From positions 17,467,558 to 17,531,557 of the forward strand of contig JACBWW010000008.1 of NCBI GenBank assembly GCA_020086605.1: a DNA stretch of 64,000 nt, written 5' to 3'. Source of the DNA: Lanius collurio (lineage: Eukaryota > Chordata > Aves > Passeriformes > Laniidae). The position numbers were made by a program, and so were the translations under genes. The first letter of the stretch is position 1, and every line of letters starts with the position of its first letter. Shown one piece after another: positions 24,991 through 37,990 of this stretch. The notes beneath the pieces were generated by a model. The model saw only the letters and a program-made list of their open reading frames with translations, was not told where the DNA came from and ran no database searches.

Positions 24991-27900
24991 TTATGGTGGT
25001 ACATCTCTTCAAGAGAAAGGAATTAATTCTTTTCCTTCTGAACAAGAAAATAAAAATTGCATCCTTTTCTATTCATGAGCCAGGAGTCCACGGCTGGGTA
25101 CTCAAAACCCATGATAAGACTTCTTCAATGCTCAATTGTGTAATCATCCTCTTGGATTTGGGAGATGCTCCTGGTTCTGTGTCTGGCATGCAGAGCTACT
25201 TTTAGAGGACATCACAAGTTTTAGTCAGAATCTCAAATTAACACATCTTTACTTGCTTCAAACTCCTGCTTTAGTCCATTATCACTGTTTTATTTACATG
25301 TCTGCACTTGTAGTTCATCCAGCATGAGCCAGCTGACTCCCTCACCATGGAAACTTGGCTTTCTAGACTTTTTTCCCTTTCTGTATGCCCCTATACTGAC
25401 CACACTTCAGGGCTGAAAACCTTATCATTATACAGAACAGTCTTCTCATAAGAGGGAAATTCTGGCACCCTTCCTGGTGTATGGGGGAGTTCCTGCAGCC
25501 ATGTCTGTTTAGTTCTTGAAGGGTCAGCTACTTGGCTGACCAGGACACTAGAAGACACCAGAAAACATGAAGGTATACACTTTGAGATGAAGAGTTGAAT
25601 CATCCTTCACTGGCTAGAGGCCTTTTTCTGATATACATCACAACAATCCACTGAACCTTGCTCCAACACTGGAAAAGTCAAGTTTTGTGCCAGATAGAGC
25701 TATTGTAATTTGGCGGAGAACCTGGTCTAGAGACTTCTCTATTTGATTTTTCTGGACTTGAGCAGAGATGAGACCTATAAATAACAAGGTCTCATGGTAA
25801 CTTTTGTGTATCTTTGGCAGGAAAGTGCTATTGCCAGGCATCTTACATTAGGATACAGAACAATGGGAAACTAGCAGAGGGATCAACAAACTGCCAAAGG
25901 CTGGAAACCTGTCCTGTTTAAGTTCTTTGGGTTTAAACAAGGGACAAGAACCCTCTGTTTGATTTGTTTGGTCTTAGGTAAAATGAAGAATCTTTATTAG
26001 ATCTTACCTGAGCTATTAGAGGCAAGTCCACACTACTCATGTAAGTTCATGTTATTGACATGTTCTGCTGTAGTAGACAATATGTGGCCTCTTCAACCCT
26101 GAAAAATATATTCTCTGTAGCCTGGGCTAGTCATGGAAAGGGATAGGGCTTATTAACCTAGAAAATGTTTTTTTTCCTGGCTTCCTAAAAGGGTGTCATT
26201 GTCATCTTCTGGCCTTACCTTATTGCTAATACTTTGCCATGATGGCTTGTAATGTGCAAGTTACCCCAAAATTTCTTTATTGCTTGTCTCTTGGTCAACA
26301 GCAATTGTCTGACGAAAAAATGGTCAGTTTTCTAATATTCTTGAAGGAATCAATAAATTTGCGCCACCAGAAGCATCTATGACCTCTTGCCCATCATGAC
26401 ATTACTGGGGCCTTTTCTCCCCAGTGTCAATCTTATCTTCTGAAGGACTCCAAATGTAGGAAACTGCAAAGGTAATATGAAATATAGGAAAGAAGAGAAA
26501 ATGCTAGTGGAGTTGTGAAATTGTACTTTTGAGTACAGTCTATTGCAGATGGAGTGATGCTCTTCATTTGTAAGAAAGACACCATATGCTTTATTGATAT
26601 AACAAATTTCAGCAATAGATGTGACTGTGTTTAGCACAGAAGGTAGAGTCAGACAAAACTGTCAGGGAAGCCCATTCATTGAGCCATGAGTTTCAGACAG
26701 GGCCCCCTTGCTTTCCAGACTTCTCAGAGAGGAGTTTAGGTAGGGTTGGGTCCAATCCTAGCAGCCCAGACTTGGTCAGTGGTTTGTGTCTGAAGGATTA
26801 TATGTACATAATCAATCCTTTGTATCACTTAGCTGAGATGTCACAGTTTAGCATGTGGTTAATCACTTACTGAGGATGTGCTGCTGCAAGGGATGGCTCA
26901 CCCTCGAGGCGTAACCTGGACAGCATTCCTGCTCAGGAGGAGATCCTGGTGTGCAGCCCAGCAGCCTGCAGCAGAGCCCCCGGGCCCTGGGCTGCCCACT
27001 GTTTATGGGGCGAGGTGACTGCCTTACAGTCACAGCTGCACAGCAGCGAGATGTGTGGGTCACCGGCCCGGACAGCCCCGGGCTGCCAGGTTTCATCCAT
27101 GCCCCAAAGTCTAGAGTAAGCTGGATGCAGCCATCACAGCCCCCACTGGTGACCATAATGCCAGCTGGGGCTGGTGCTGAGAGGAGCACACTGCCACACA
27201 GACCAGGGAAAAGGATGGATTTTGCAAAAGGATGCACATGGGGGCTTGAGCAGACAGAGGAACAGTGTTAATGCCATGTGGGCTCATAAATCATGCACTG
27301 TGCTGCTGTGCACTGGAAATACAGATAATTCCAGACATGGTCTTCCCTCATAGAAGCTCTGATGTTTGTAGTGATGGTTTCAAGTTGGATTCACGAGATC
27401 CTGAGTATTCTCACCAGCATCAGATAAATCATGCAGCACGTGACAGGCTGTGGTTATGCACACAGTGCTTGGGGGATGCTGACAGCAGGCAGGCACCACC
27501 TGGCTCTGGTGTGTGCCTGGACACATGCTCCATACCTGCAGCAGCTGGGTGTGCTGGATGAGGGCTGGCATCAGGTGAGCAGAAGGAGCACAAGGATGGA
27601 CTGCCACTGGGTTTGTAGTGTCACCCACCATGTAGACTCCTCTTCATGAGAAGAAAGATATCTGGCCCAGGCTGAAAAGAGACACTATGTCAGAATTCAC
27701 CTGTACATCTTGTTTTCAACCTTATGGTTGTATTTTCTTCTGGAATTTTAGTCTATTAGTGTAATCACTATTTATCCTTAGAAAGAAAATATACTGAAAT
27801 AAACCTTTTTCATTTCTATAATTCCACGTTGTTTGCCAATTCAAGCCCATCCAGCAAGTTCAAGCTCAATAAGTTAAGCATTCTTGTGTTATTTTAAAGT

Positions 27901-30900
27901 AAGTTCTTCATGAACTAGTTGTATAAACCCTTTGGTTATTTTCCCCCTGCTTAATATATTCTAAGCCAAAGAGTTATAGGGCCAAAGTGACATTTAATGA
28001 GGGCAATTAAACTCTAGATGTTCAACCTTTACAAAAGCAGAGTAAAAGATTTGGTTCAAAGGTGCTCCAGGTTGCTTCCTCTTACAGGTACTTGCAATCA
28101 AAACAGAATTTAAGGGATAAGATCTATTTTTGGCTGTGCTGGTGCACAGCCATGGCAAAACAGTGAAAACTGTTTTGGAAATGGGAGTGGAAATGGGTGT
28201 GTTTCAGAGCCATTTCAATTGCTTTGTACAAACCTGGTGTCAAAGCAGGTGTCCGACCTCCCTTGCATTGGCTTTATATTTGGAAAGGGATGGCTCTTTT
28301 TAAGCATGTGCTTGCTTGTGGTATTCCACACCAGAGCTGAGAGAGGTACTGATTTCAGCTCTCAGAAACTCTTCCATATTTCTTTTAGGATAAGCCATTT
28401 TTCACAGCTGAATTCAACATTTGGAATGATAGATTTATAGACATTTCAAACCATTTCTTTATTTATATCTAAAAAAACCCATTACAGTGGGAATTTAAAA
28501 TATTTCAGGATCATAGGATATGCTGAGTTTTAAAGCCCAGTTAAGTAATTAATATTTCTTTTTTTGATGTAAGACCTAATAATATATGTCCTTTTTAAAC
28601 TAAATTTTTAAAGGTCAGAAATATTATTAATGTAAATGAAATAAATGAAATGTGATTTTATGCAAAATCAATTTAATTTTCAGATGTTCATTTCTCAAAT
28701 TCAGTTATTTTTCCTAAAATAAATTAAAAATATATTTTAAATGTTAATAATCTAAATACTCATGAGGAGTGCTATAATAAACCAGCCCTTTAGCAGGCTG
28801 CAGATGTTTACTATTTTAGTGAAGGAATAGATTTAAGCTTTGAGTCTCCAACAGGTCATGTGGAAAAAAAAAAAAAGGTCAGATTCAATGATGATTCAGT
28901 TGTGTTTTCAAGGCATTCATCGTCTCAGCACTGATTTATACCACATGAAACTTCATGAGATATTTTTTTCTGCACAAACCAAAGCTTCACCACCAACTTT
29001 ATGCAAAACCTAATGTCACAGGAAGGCTGTGGTCCTCCCTGGGGAGCAAGGCAGAACAGGAAAACTGTTGCATGCACATAAAGGCAGATACTGACTGAAA
29101 AAGGGACAGGCAAGCAATCCTGCCAGTGTGCCATGCAGGAGCCCGGCTGCTTGGCAGTGACTGTGTGCTGTGCCCACGTAAATCTGTGCCTGGCAGTGCT
29201 AAGTGCAGCCAGGTTAAATTAAAGGGCTCTGAGCAGTGATTAAACAAAGGGGCAGCCTGATTGTGTGAGTGATTCAGAGCAGGTGGAAGCAGCTGAAGGC
29301 GGGGACAGCATGAGGACACCATGCAACTTGTGGAGAGAGGCTGGCCAATCTGGGTTGCCATCTGAACCTTTTGTCCATGCTCAACATTAGGCCAAGGTAG
29401 ATGGTTTGGGGTTGCAAAAACAGTGTGGCAGACATTGCTGTGATGTGGAAGGAAACATCTTTAAAATGCAGTCAGGATAAGAATCCAGGGAGAAAAGAAT
29501 TGCTGAAAAAGTAAAATGCTATTTCATATTATATGTATGAACTCCTTCGAGGTAAAAGTCTTTGCTTCCCTCTCTCCAGTTTAAAAGGTCCTAGTTGAAA
29601 ACAGACATCCACTGCATTGATGAGAGCATATCCTAGTTAAGAATTATCATAGTTAAGAATTATTTAATATCTCCTGAGATTGGAACATCTATTGCTCCAT
29701 TAGAGAGGTCTCAGATCTGGATGAGATAGAAATACTCGTTCTCTAAACACACATCAGCTGCAGAGTGCCAAAGTGCTGAAGATGGGTCTGTAAAAAGTGA
29801 CTGCCTAACTGGCCAGTAGAGATTTTGTGAAAATCCAGATCCCTTCTCTGGAAATGGGTGGGATTACATCCACCCTCACATTCTTCTTTTCCAGCTGCAA
29901 GAGCACTGCCATCACCATGATGCTATCCAGCAAGAATAATTACAGCAGGCTCTGCAAATTGGCCATTAAGTAGCCTCAGGAGGTTGAAAGTCTAGAAATT
30001 AATAATACCAGTAAGACAAAAAAAAATACCCCAAACCAAACCAAAAGTCAACAGATGCAAGTTAAGCATCTTTCAAAATACTAAAATAATTTTGCATAAG
30101 GCTGAATAGGCACTTACCTCATTCTAGAGGAAATACATTTCAGTATTCCTAATAAAAACATTCTTAATTAAAGGTCAAGACTAGCTCTTTCTCTGAGTCC
30201 TCTCTGAGGAACATAATCATATCATACTTCTTGATAAGAACACAGCACCTAAGGGTATATTAGTCACAGCACCTGCAGTGATTTTTACCTACAACATTTT
30301 TTTTATTACAACTCCTTCTATTTCTATATTATTCTTCATTCTGTATTGTAAATTCAGAGATTATGAAGATGTACCAGTAGTAGTTATAAAAACATCCAAG
30401 AGTACTTTATATGCAGTCCATTTATTAAATCAATGAGAGTTTATTTTGGTAAATTGTCTCTCCCTAGATCTTTTGGTGTTATGTTTAGCGATTTGAGCTG
30501 CTTTTTTTTCATACTGTGAGCCTGTATGTATGACACTGGGAAGTCTAACAGCTTGTGTGTAGTGTCCCATAAAAAAAAATAAGCACAATCAGCTTTTACA
30601 AACTCCACCAGAGACTCAAGGATGAAATAAATTCGCATTAGTATGGTAGGTATATCTAAAACAACCAGTTTTCCTCTGCTGCAAAAAGTGTTGTAACTAT
30701 TGCAGGTAATTGATGCTTCAATTCGTATCCACTGAGAAAGACTATATTCCATCACAGTTGAATCACCCCATTCAGTGACATCCTTAAGAATTTGGACAAT
30801 AGTGATGTTATTATTTTGGGCCTTTCTATACTTAAGATTTATTTTATATTAAAGGAGGACATGGTATTTTCAGTGTTACAGATTAGTGTTCCCATCAGGT

Positions 30901-30992
30901 ATTGCTGATTGCTGAAAAACAAAAAGAGGAAAATGTTCCACTTTAATGTTTCCTACCCCAGAGTTCAAATCCATCATTTCCATATCATACTA
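24991..30992. other. No gene seen; GC-richer segment 26880-27640
   Basis: Mostly AT-rich. At 26880-27640 the composition rises (words such as cccccgggccctgg and ggcccggacagccccggg) and overlapping frames are open on both strands (26863-27237 minus, 26951-27271 plus, 27265-27561 plus). I recognise neither a protein nor a repeat family there. Another modest rise at 29000-29350 is also unassigned. Confidence 0.4.
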
Positions 30993-31035
30993 TGCTGGGT
31001 TTGGCTGTGCTAGAGTTAATTTTTTTTCACAATGG

Positions 31036-31948
31036 CTAGTTGTCTTGGTTTGAAAAGACCAAGTCTGCTAAGGAAGGCAGGAGCCTCCCTTGAAATGAAG
31101 GATGCAACCCCCTTCTCTCTGAATTATTATAATTTTGAAATTAAGGGGCTTTCAGGCAAAGATATAAAGAATAGGAATAACACTTCTTTACTAAAATACA
31201 GATATATAAACAGGCAAACAAACAACAATAACTACAGTGGTGACAACAAACAGAACCACAAACCCAGCACAGCCTCTCTCGGCTGTCAGGCCCTTTCCCC
31301 TCTGGTGCAGTTCCAGTCACAGCCGGCAGGGGCGCTGGCGGCTCCCGGTGAGCAGGGCAGGTGCGATGGTTCCCCCGCGGCTGCAGGGGGCGCTGTGGGG
31401 AGAGCTCGGGGAGCACGGAGCAATGGCGGCCTGGGATCCGGGAAGGGATGGAAGAAAGGCTTCACAAACCTCCCTGGGCAGCTGATCCTGGGGCCTATCC
31501 GGGCTCTCCTGTCCAGGCAGGCTGGAGCAGCAGCAGGAGCACAAATTCCGGGTGGCAGGCGAGATGTATTGAGCTGCGGAGCTGTGGTAGGGATCCCCGG
31601 AGGTCTGGGCAGGCAGGACGGGCAGGGCTGCAGAGCAGCGAAGGCTGAGGCAGCAGGGTCTGCAGCTCAGCTCCCAGCGAGGCAGGGAAGGACAGGTTTG
31701 GGATCCCGGGGTTTCTCCAGCCAGAAGGAAAAACAGCAGGAAACCCGCAGTGCTGACGAGAGGGGTCTCCCCGTCTCCGCACCAAGTCCCGGGTCCTGGG
31801 CACACACCCAGGTGAAAAAATGGGCTCCTCCCCTCCGTGTCCATTCTTTTGTTTCTCCCAAGTACCCAACAATTTGTTGTCTCGGTAACATATATGGGAG
31901 AAAATTCCTCAAGAGGAAAAAGGCAACTCCCAAAACCCCAACACTAGT
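31036..31948 (-). mobile_element. Nested 903-bp LTR with 5-bp TSD
   Basis: The LTR spans 31041-31943, from 'tgtcttggtttgaaaag' to 'aaaaccccaaca' (TGT...ACA ends). The direct repeat ctagt flanks it at 31036-31040 and 31944-31948. A 5-bp TSD fits class III (ERVL-like). It sits inside the ERVL LTR: removing the insert and one ctagt rejoins the older element. The minus orientation is inferred from the T-rich and 'tttagtaaag' part near the left edge. A related copy lies at 57153-58276. A GC-rich middle keeps a 175-codon frame open on the minus strand (31317-31844), and a 321-codon plus frame (31032-31997) simply runs through it. Confidence 0.82.
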
Positions 31949-31974
31949 ATATGACTATGTTTTGGATTTGTGCT

Positions 31975-32235
31975 TGTGGTGGTTTGATCCTGGCTAGAGG
32001 CCAGGTGTCCACCAAAGCCACTCTATCTCTGGCCCCCTCAAGTGGACAAGGTAGAGAAACTATAATGGAAGTCTCACAAGCTGGGAAAAAGACAGGGAGA
32101 AGTCACTCACTGATCACTTTTATGTGGAAAATTGGCCTGACTTGGAGTAATTGATTGATTTTTTTACCAACTAAATTGGAGTAGAAGGATATGAAGTGAA
32201 ATAAATCTTAAAAACACCTTCCCCATCCTTTCCAG
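31975..32235. mobile_element. Truncated LTR piece within the ERVL LTR
   Basis: 'tgtggtggtttgatcctggc', then 'ccaggtgtccaccaaagcc', 'gactatctctgg'-like and '...cttaaaaacaccttcccc', is the terminal ~260 bases of another abundant bird LTR family, as I remember it. It replaces about 100 bases expected in the middle of the outer LTR and stops abruptly near 32235. Insertion followed by deletion, or recombination between elements, would explain this. Confidence 0.55.
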
Positions 32236-32621
32236 GGGGCACATGAGAAGCTGGGATGGAACACAGCAGGGACAGTTGATCACAAGGATATCCCATTCCA
32301 TATGGTATCACGCTCAGCAGATAAAGCTGGGGGAAGAAGAAGAAGGTACAGTCAGAGGGATGCTGATTGTTTCCCTAGTCATTACCGCATGTGATGGGGC
32401 CCTGTTTTCCTGGTGAAGACCGAACACGTGCTTGTCCAAGGGAAATGCTGAATTAATTTCTTTATTTACTTTGCTTGAGTGCATGGCTTTTGCTTTACCT
32501 AAACAGTCTTTGTCTCAACACACAAGCTTTGTAGCTTTTACTCTTCTGATTCTCTTCTCCTTCCCACTGGGACTAAATGGCTGCATAGTGTTTAGTTGCT
32601 GACTGGTGTTAAATCATAACA

Positions 32622-35600
32622 CATCCCTTCACAAATACTCACTATTTAATCACCCTGGCTCTCCACATGAGCTGTGTGAGTAGGACATACTGTAATCTTC
32701 GTTCTACTGATGAAAAAAAATGCTATCAAATAAATAAATTACCCCACTGATGAAGTTGAGGAATGAAAATAATCACTATTAAGAACCTGCAGTTCAGACT
32801 ACCCAAGTGGACTACTCACCTGCAGCTGCTCTCTTGTGATCTGCCCAGGAAGACAGGCTGGCTTGCCTGGTCCTGCGCCATGCCAGCCAAGACACATCTT
32901 ACACTCTGGGTTGGAAGAGATGTGGGACAGCAATGCCTAGACCAGGTACAGGTGGGCAGGACCAACTGAGACACTCAAGAGGGTGACAGGAGGAATGGCT
33001 GCACCTGCTCCGGGAGCCCTTTAGGAGGGTCTAGGCTGGTCCACGACAGAAGCACTGCAGGAGCTTTTATAACAGCTAATAATTGCTGTGATGAACAGGT
33101 TTTGTGGTACTTCTGAATCCAGAACCATACCATGTAACTCATCCTCCAGAATCATCCCACTCACAGGCATTTAGACACTATAATGGTACATGACTGACAC
33201 TCTCAAGATTATTTAAACAACTAAAACCATAGAGGTTTATTTTCTTGATAGAGGGTTAAAAAGCCCCAGCAAACTGCTCCTTGACAATTTTGACTTATCA
33301 GAAGATAGAAAGCTCATGCATGGTGGCACAGTCTCCCAAAGGCATCCTTGGGATGACTGGGTGGCTGCATTGCTATCTGTCTGCCTATGCATAGGCAGCT
33401 GCTGGATGCTGTGGGGTTTAGACTTAATAGATAATGGACATATACAGCATAAGAACATGTAGGGTTTAAGGACACTCAGCTTACAATTTTGTTAACAGAT
33501 TGAAGACTGTGCATGCTTCATACAATAGACCAATAAATGAAAGAATTTTTTGTGGTTTTCCATTAAATACAAAAGCAAGATGCTGCCTTTAGTGCATTAG
33601 TAAGTGCAACTAATGCCTTGTATGGCATTGATGTGCTAAGTTTGAAATGTTTGCAAACTATGAAATGGGACTGTTTAAACATCCAGTGTACTTATGAGAT
33701 ACTAATGAAGTTATGTTATGCATTAAACCAATCAGTGTTGTCAGACAGTCATTCCCCCAGTGTCTGGTGATCTTATAATAGGAGCATTGCAGGCGAAGAG
33801 AAAAACAGGAGGATTAGCTGCAGGAAGTGCAGAGTAGTTATGACTAATACATATGTATGTAAATGCCACCACTGGGAATAAAGGCAACATCTTTGCAGAT
33901 TTGGTTAGAGAACTGTTTTCTTCCAAAAATGTATCTGAAATCTCTCATTCCCTTAGTTTCTCTTGTACAACATAGAGAAATGGCTTCCACTAGGCTTATA
34001 TGAATCCTTTTATGTTAGAAACAGGGTGAGGTACAACCACCAGGCATTTGGCCATCTGCAAGTTAATTATGTACTGTGTGAAGGGTATGCAGGCTGCGTG
34101 TAGGGCTGGTGGGGACAGACAGACTTTTCCAGAGGGTAGTTTGTTGCATGCATGAGGTTTAGGAAATTGTTGCAGGGGAAAGAATTCCAGCAGTGTCTCT
34201 CTGTCCCCAGTGATTACAGAGGATCTTACCTGACAAGCTTAGACTCGATGCATACTTCTCAGGTGGCCTAGGTTAGATAGGACAATAATAAGCTTTGATC
34301 CTGTTTTGCTTATTGCACAAACACTGTTTCCTATAATAACTTCAATGGCTTATATATGAGGAAGCTAATGATTAACAGATATTTAACTGTTCTATCTTTA
34401 TCTCTAGCTAACACTGTACTGTACTTTATATCCAAATTGAACAAGAAGAGCAATTATAAATAATAATAATATGTTGAACAGATGAAAGTCCTTCATATAT
34501 AGTATGAGTTCTAGCTGAAATTTATTCAGTTCCCTAAATGCATACCATAACTTCTGGCTGGGTTTTCATTTAAATTAAGAAAAGTAAATAAAAACAGTTC
34601 AAAGAATCTCAAATACATTCTGTAAAATCTGGCCAAGCATACAAAGTAATATGGCTGTGGACATACATTCTATCTGGTACTTTTGGATTTCAGAATAGAT
34701 AATTACTGTCAGGTGGCCCAGAGCTGAGGGTTGCAGGAAAAGGCCAGTCCTCACTTTCAGAGCATCTCAGTGATGGGGGAGAGGACACCAAGTGAGTTGA
34801 CCAGCTGTGCATGCCATGCACACCGTCAGGGTTTTTTGTAGTGAATATAACGATACATGTGATTGATTTTTAAAATGCATCTTCTTGCCATTGGCGTTTC
34901 TCAAACACAATTTGAATAGATTTTGTTATAAATGAAATGTCAATTTAGTCGAATTAATAATTTGCACAAGCCAAATTATTAATATAAAAATAAATAAAAT
35001 TTATTGTAATAAAATTGACAATCAAAATCAGCCACTATATAAGAAAGCAGGGCCAAGCCTAGGTTCTTGACTCTGGGCGTCACATACACAGCTCTGACCA
35101 CCAGCAGTTCAGAGAGGTAAGTGCACACCTTTGAGATGTTTGAGTCCAGTTTTTATACTGTTTTTCTTGCTCTTGGCTATGAAATCCATTGTCCTTTTCA
35201 TTCCTGATGATACTCGGGTCCGGTGCTCAGTGGTACATTTAGATGTTGATGTGTCCAAGGATTCTCTTTGTGCTCTGGTTGATGGTTTCCAGTAACTCAT
35301 CCTAGTATATGATGATCTTTCCGGGGAAATTCTTGTATGATGACAATGAGGTATCTTGAGTAATAGGTCCATTCATCAGCAATGTCCAGGGAGCAGCAGA
35401 TCCTATCTCTTGCTTCTTTCAGATGGAAAAAGATCTTTGTTGGGTAAGGTGAAATCATGGGTCTGAGGTCATCTCTTGAGCTTGCCTGTACTTCTTATGT
35501 TAATTAGTACCTTCCTTGAGCAAGATGTCATGAGACTTGCCAAGGTGTACTCTGAACACAATTTAAGTTTAAACATATATACAATTTGCAGGATATAGTT

Positions 35601-37439
35601 TATATTTTTAGATCTCACATAAATAACTTATTACATTTGTAGTGTTTTAATTTCTTATGAATTTTGACTCATCTATAACAGATTTCTATCCTTTTAACTG
35701 GAGTTTTGCCCAAGACTCAGCTGTAAATTTGTGGATTCAGTCTCAGCCGTCAGAAACTTGAAATCTATAGACAATATTGCTGCAACTCTCCAGGTGGTGG
35801 CACCACAGCCCTGCTTTTCTCTAATGCGAACTAGTGCCCTGAAAAGGCTATGGGAAGCAAATATTTTGTTTCATAATATTTGTCCAATTTTTAAATAAGC
35901 ATTTAATCTTCATTTTAAGAGCCACACTTAAATCATTAGTAAAATACAAAAAAAAAAAAAGACTTCTAATAACGGTTAACGATTGTACTTAATTTCTTTT
36001 CCTTGGGCTTTTAAAAATATTCTGTCATTCTGTGCATAAAGACTGTTTAATATTTCATGCACTATTTGCTCACGTTAAAAAATGAAGTGACAGAGAATAG
36101 AGGTAAAGGTTCCCTGCTTAAAAGCAACAGTGGATAAATATATTTGTTTGTAGTATGGGATTGCCATTCCACTGGAAGGAACACTTGACATTTTGATGAG
36201 TGCCTCCAGGGAAAATAGGTACTAACTTCAGAACGTAGTTTTAATTATACTAAGGAGATTAAATTATTCAAAAGCAGCCCACTGGTAAGGTGCAGCATTT
36301 CCTGAAATGGTTTAGTGGAAAATGCCACATTAATCAGTTCAGTATTTCACACAAATGGCTTAACAATGGGAAGGATTGCAAAGCACTGCAGTATGGCAAA
36401 AAAAAACAAAACAAAACAAAAAACCAGGAGATGTTTGTGTAAGGGACTAGGATCATGTTTTAACTTCCTCTTTCAAAATTTTTACAGAGGCAAATGACAG
36501 TGGGGAGAGGGCAGTACTGATTTTATTCTTGCTGTTGTACTGGTACCCACAGTGGCTGTAGTACCATGCTCAGTTGGACAAAAACAAAGCGTACCTGGAA
36601 AACTCAGAACCTCATGAGTTGTGCCCATGGTCTTTCTGACTAGAAGCAGCATAAACAGAATCCACTGTTCAAATGTTCTCATTTATGCTGGTGGGCTGAG
36701 AACTCCGTTAAATGGAAAAGGCAGATTAAGCATCTCCAGACCCACTTTGGTTTGTCTGCTGTTACTGTTAAGGCACAAGACCACATGGATTCATGGAAGT
36801 ATTTTCTCCTGTCTTCAGAAAGGTAAAGGCCAGACATTTGGGTACAGAATTTTTAAAATTAACAAAGAAATTAACATAAGTATGAATTATGGTTGTATTC
36901 ACTGCACTTTTGCAGTTCACACACAGATCTGGCCATTTTTGTCTTCTCATGTGCCCTCCATAGGCATTTGTGATATTTCTGTTAATGATGCACATTACTC
37001 GTGTTTTGCACATTCCTGTGCCTGAACATTTTACCATTCTGTCCTTTCTCCTCATACTCCCTCTTTCCCGTCTTTATCCCCAGACATCAGAAAAGAGTTT
37101 GCACAGATGGTTCAATTCCAACCAACATGAAGTTAAATGAAGTTGTCAGTCAAACAGTTATAAAACATCAGATTGTAGGCTGTGATTTTTCTGGACCAAT
37201 GATACATGAAAGTCTCTCCACACAGAATAGCAATGTCCTTATTATTACAAGTGACCCATGTGTGGGTGAGCACATTCAGCCAAGAGATGCAAGGGGTCAC
37301 ACTAAAATTTTTGGCCACATCACTTTTTTCTTCTTCAAGCAAGGAGAGGCAGTGCAGTCATGGGGCTTTTTGAGTGATGATATCGATAGAGATGACAAAC
37401 ACAGAAAAACAGAAGGATGCTGGAAGTCCTTTTTTGACT
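32622..37439. other. No gene seen
   Basis: AT-rich, unique-looking DNA. Frames at 33237-33458 minus, 35109-35372 minus and 36621-37025 plus have no recognisable domain. Confidence 0.45.
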
Positions 37440-37990
37440 TACTGCCTTTGTGCTATCAAATTGTGCTATCAGGATTTTGCTAATGGAAGTGGTAACTGGC
37501 AACATGGATTTGCCAAGAATAGACCGTGTCAGACCAGTCTAATTTCCTTCAATGACAGTGTAAGTAGCTTTGTGGTTAAGGGAGAAAGTGGAGATGTAAT
37601 ACCTTGGCTTTAGTGTGTTTATTTGCACTGTCACCATGGCGTGCTCATAGGCAGACTAGTGCAGCACTGTCAAGGGGAAACTACCAAAAACCATGACATA
37701 GGTCTTGAAAAAACCACCCACAGGGAATAGCAATCACTGGGTCACCTCCAGCTTGGTCACACATATTGAGTGGTATAGTATGGGTTTCAATCTTGTGCTA
37801 CCTATCATCGAATAAAGTCTTGGTTGAAAAATGAGAGGATGCCTGACATAATTTCATGTAAGTCTAAGATGGAAAGGATTGCAAATGCTTTAGATAACAG
37901 GGGTGGCATTCAAAAGGAACTCAATGAAAACGAGATCTAAATGAGTCTAAATGGACTGAAATAAATAGGCTGTGATTCAATGAGGATAAA
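37440..37990 (+). mobile_element. Ancient CR1-type LINE fragment (ORF2 region)
   Basis: 'ggatttgccaagaatagacc' followed by 'agaccagtctaatttcctt' matches the conserved CR1 ORF2 segment found in many amniote CR1 copies. Downstream, 'gatgtaataccttggcttta' and 'ggtggcattcaaaaggaact' sit in the expected order. It is heavily eroded, with frames broken, and looks far older than the other CR1 copies here. Confidence 0.55.

Larger units (their letters stand above)
30993..32621 (+). mobile_element. ERVL-type LTR, interrupted by other LTRs
   Basis: The outer LTR begins 'tgctgggtttggctgtgcta' at 30993, resumes at 31944 ('tatgttttggatttgtgct') and again at about 32236 ('gggggcacatgagaagctgg'). It ends '...ggtgttaaatcataaca' at 32621. 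A TATA-like 'gataaagctggggg' near 32320 and the 'ttgctttacctaaac' polyadenylation region near 32490 give a plus orientation. The two interruptions are listed separately. I found no convincing TSD for the outer element, which looks old. Assignment to an avian ERVL family rests on my recollection of the consensus. Confidence 0.75.

Noticed and set aside
31032..31997. 321-codon plus-strand open frame, the longest in the window
   Set aside because: It runs straight through the 903-bp LTR, its TSDs and part of the older LTR, and has no domain. Openness comes from GC-rich LTR sequence.
35109..35372. Basic 87-codon minus frame that at first glance looked histone-like
   Set aside because: Checked against the order of conserved H2A, H2B and H4 segments as I remember them, and no consistent match was found in any frame.
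37001..37483. 160-codon plus frame
   Set aside because: No domain, composition like the surrounding non-coding DNA, and its end overlaps the old CR1 fragment.
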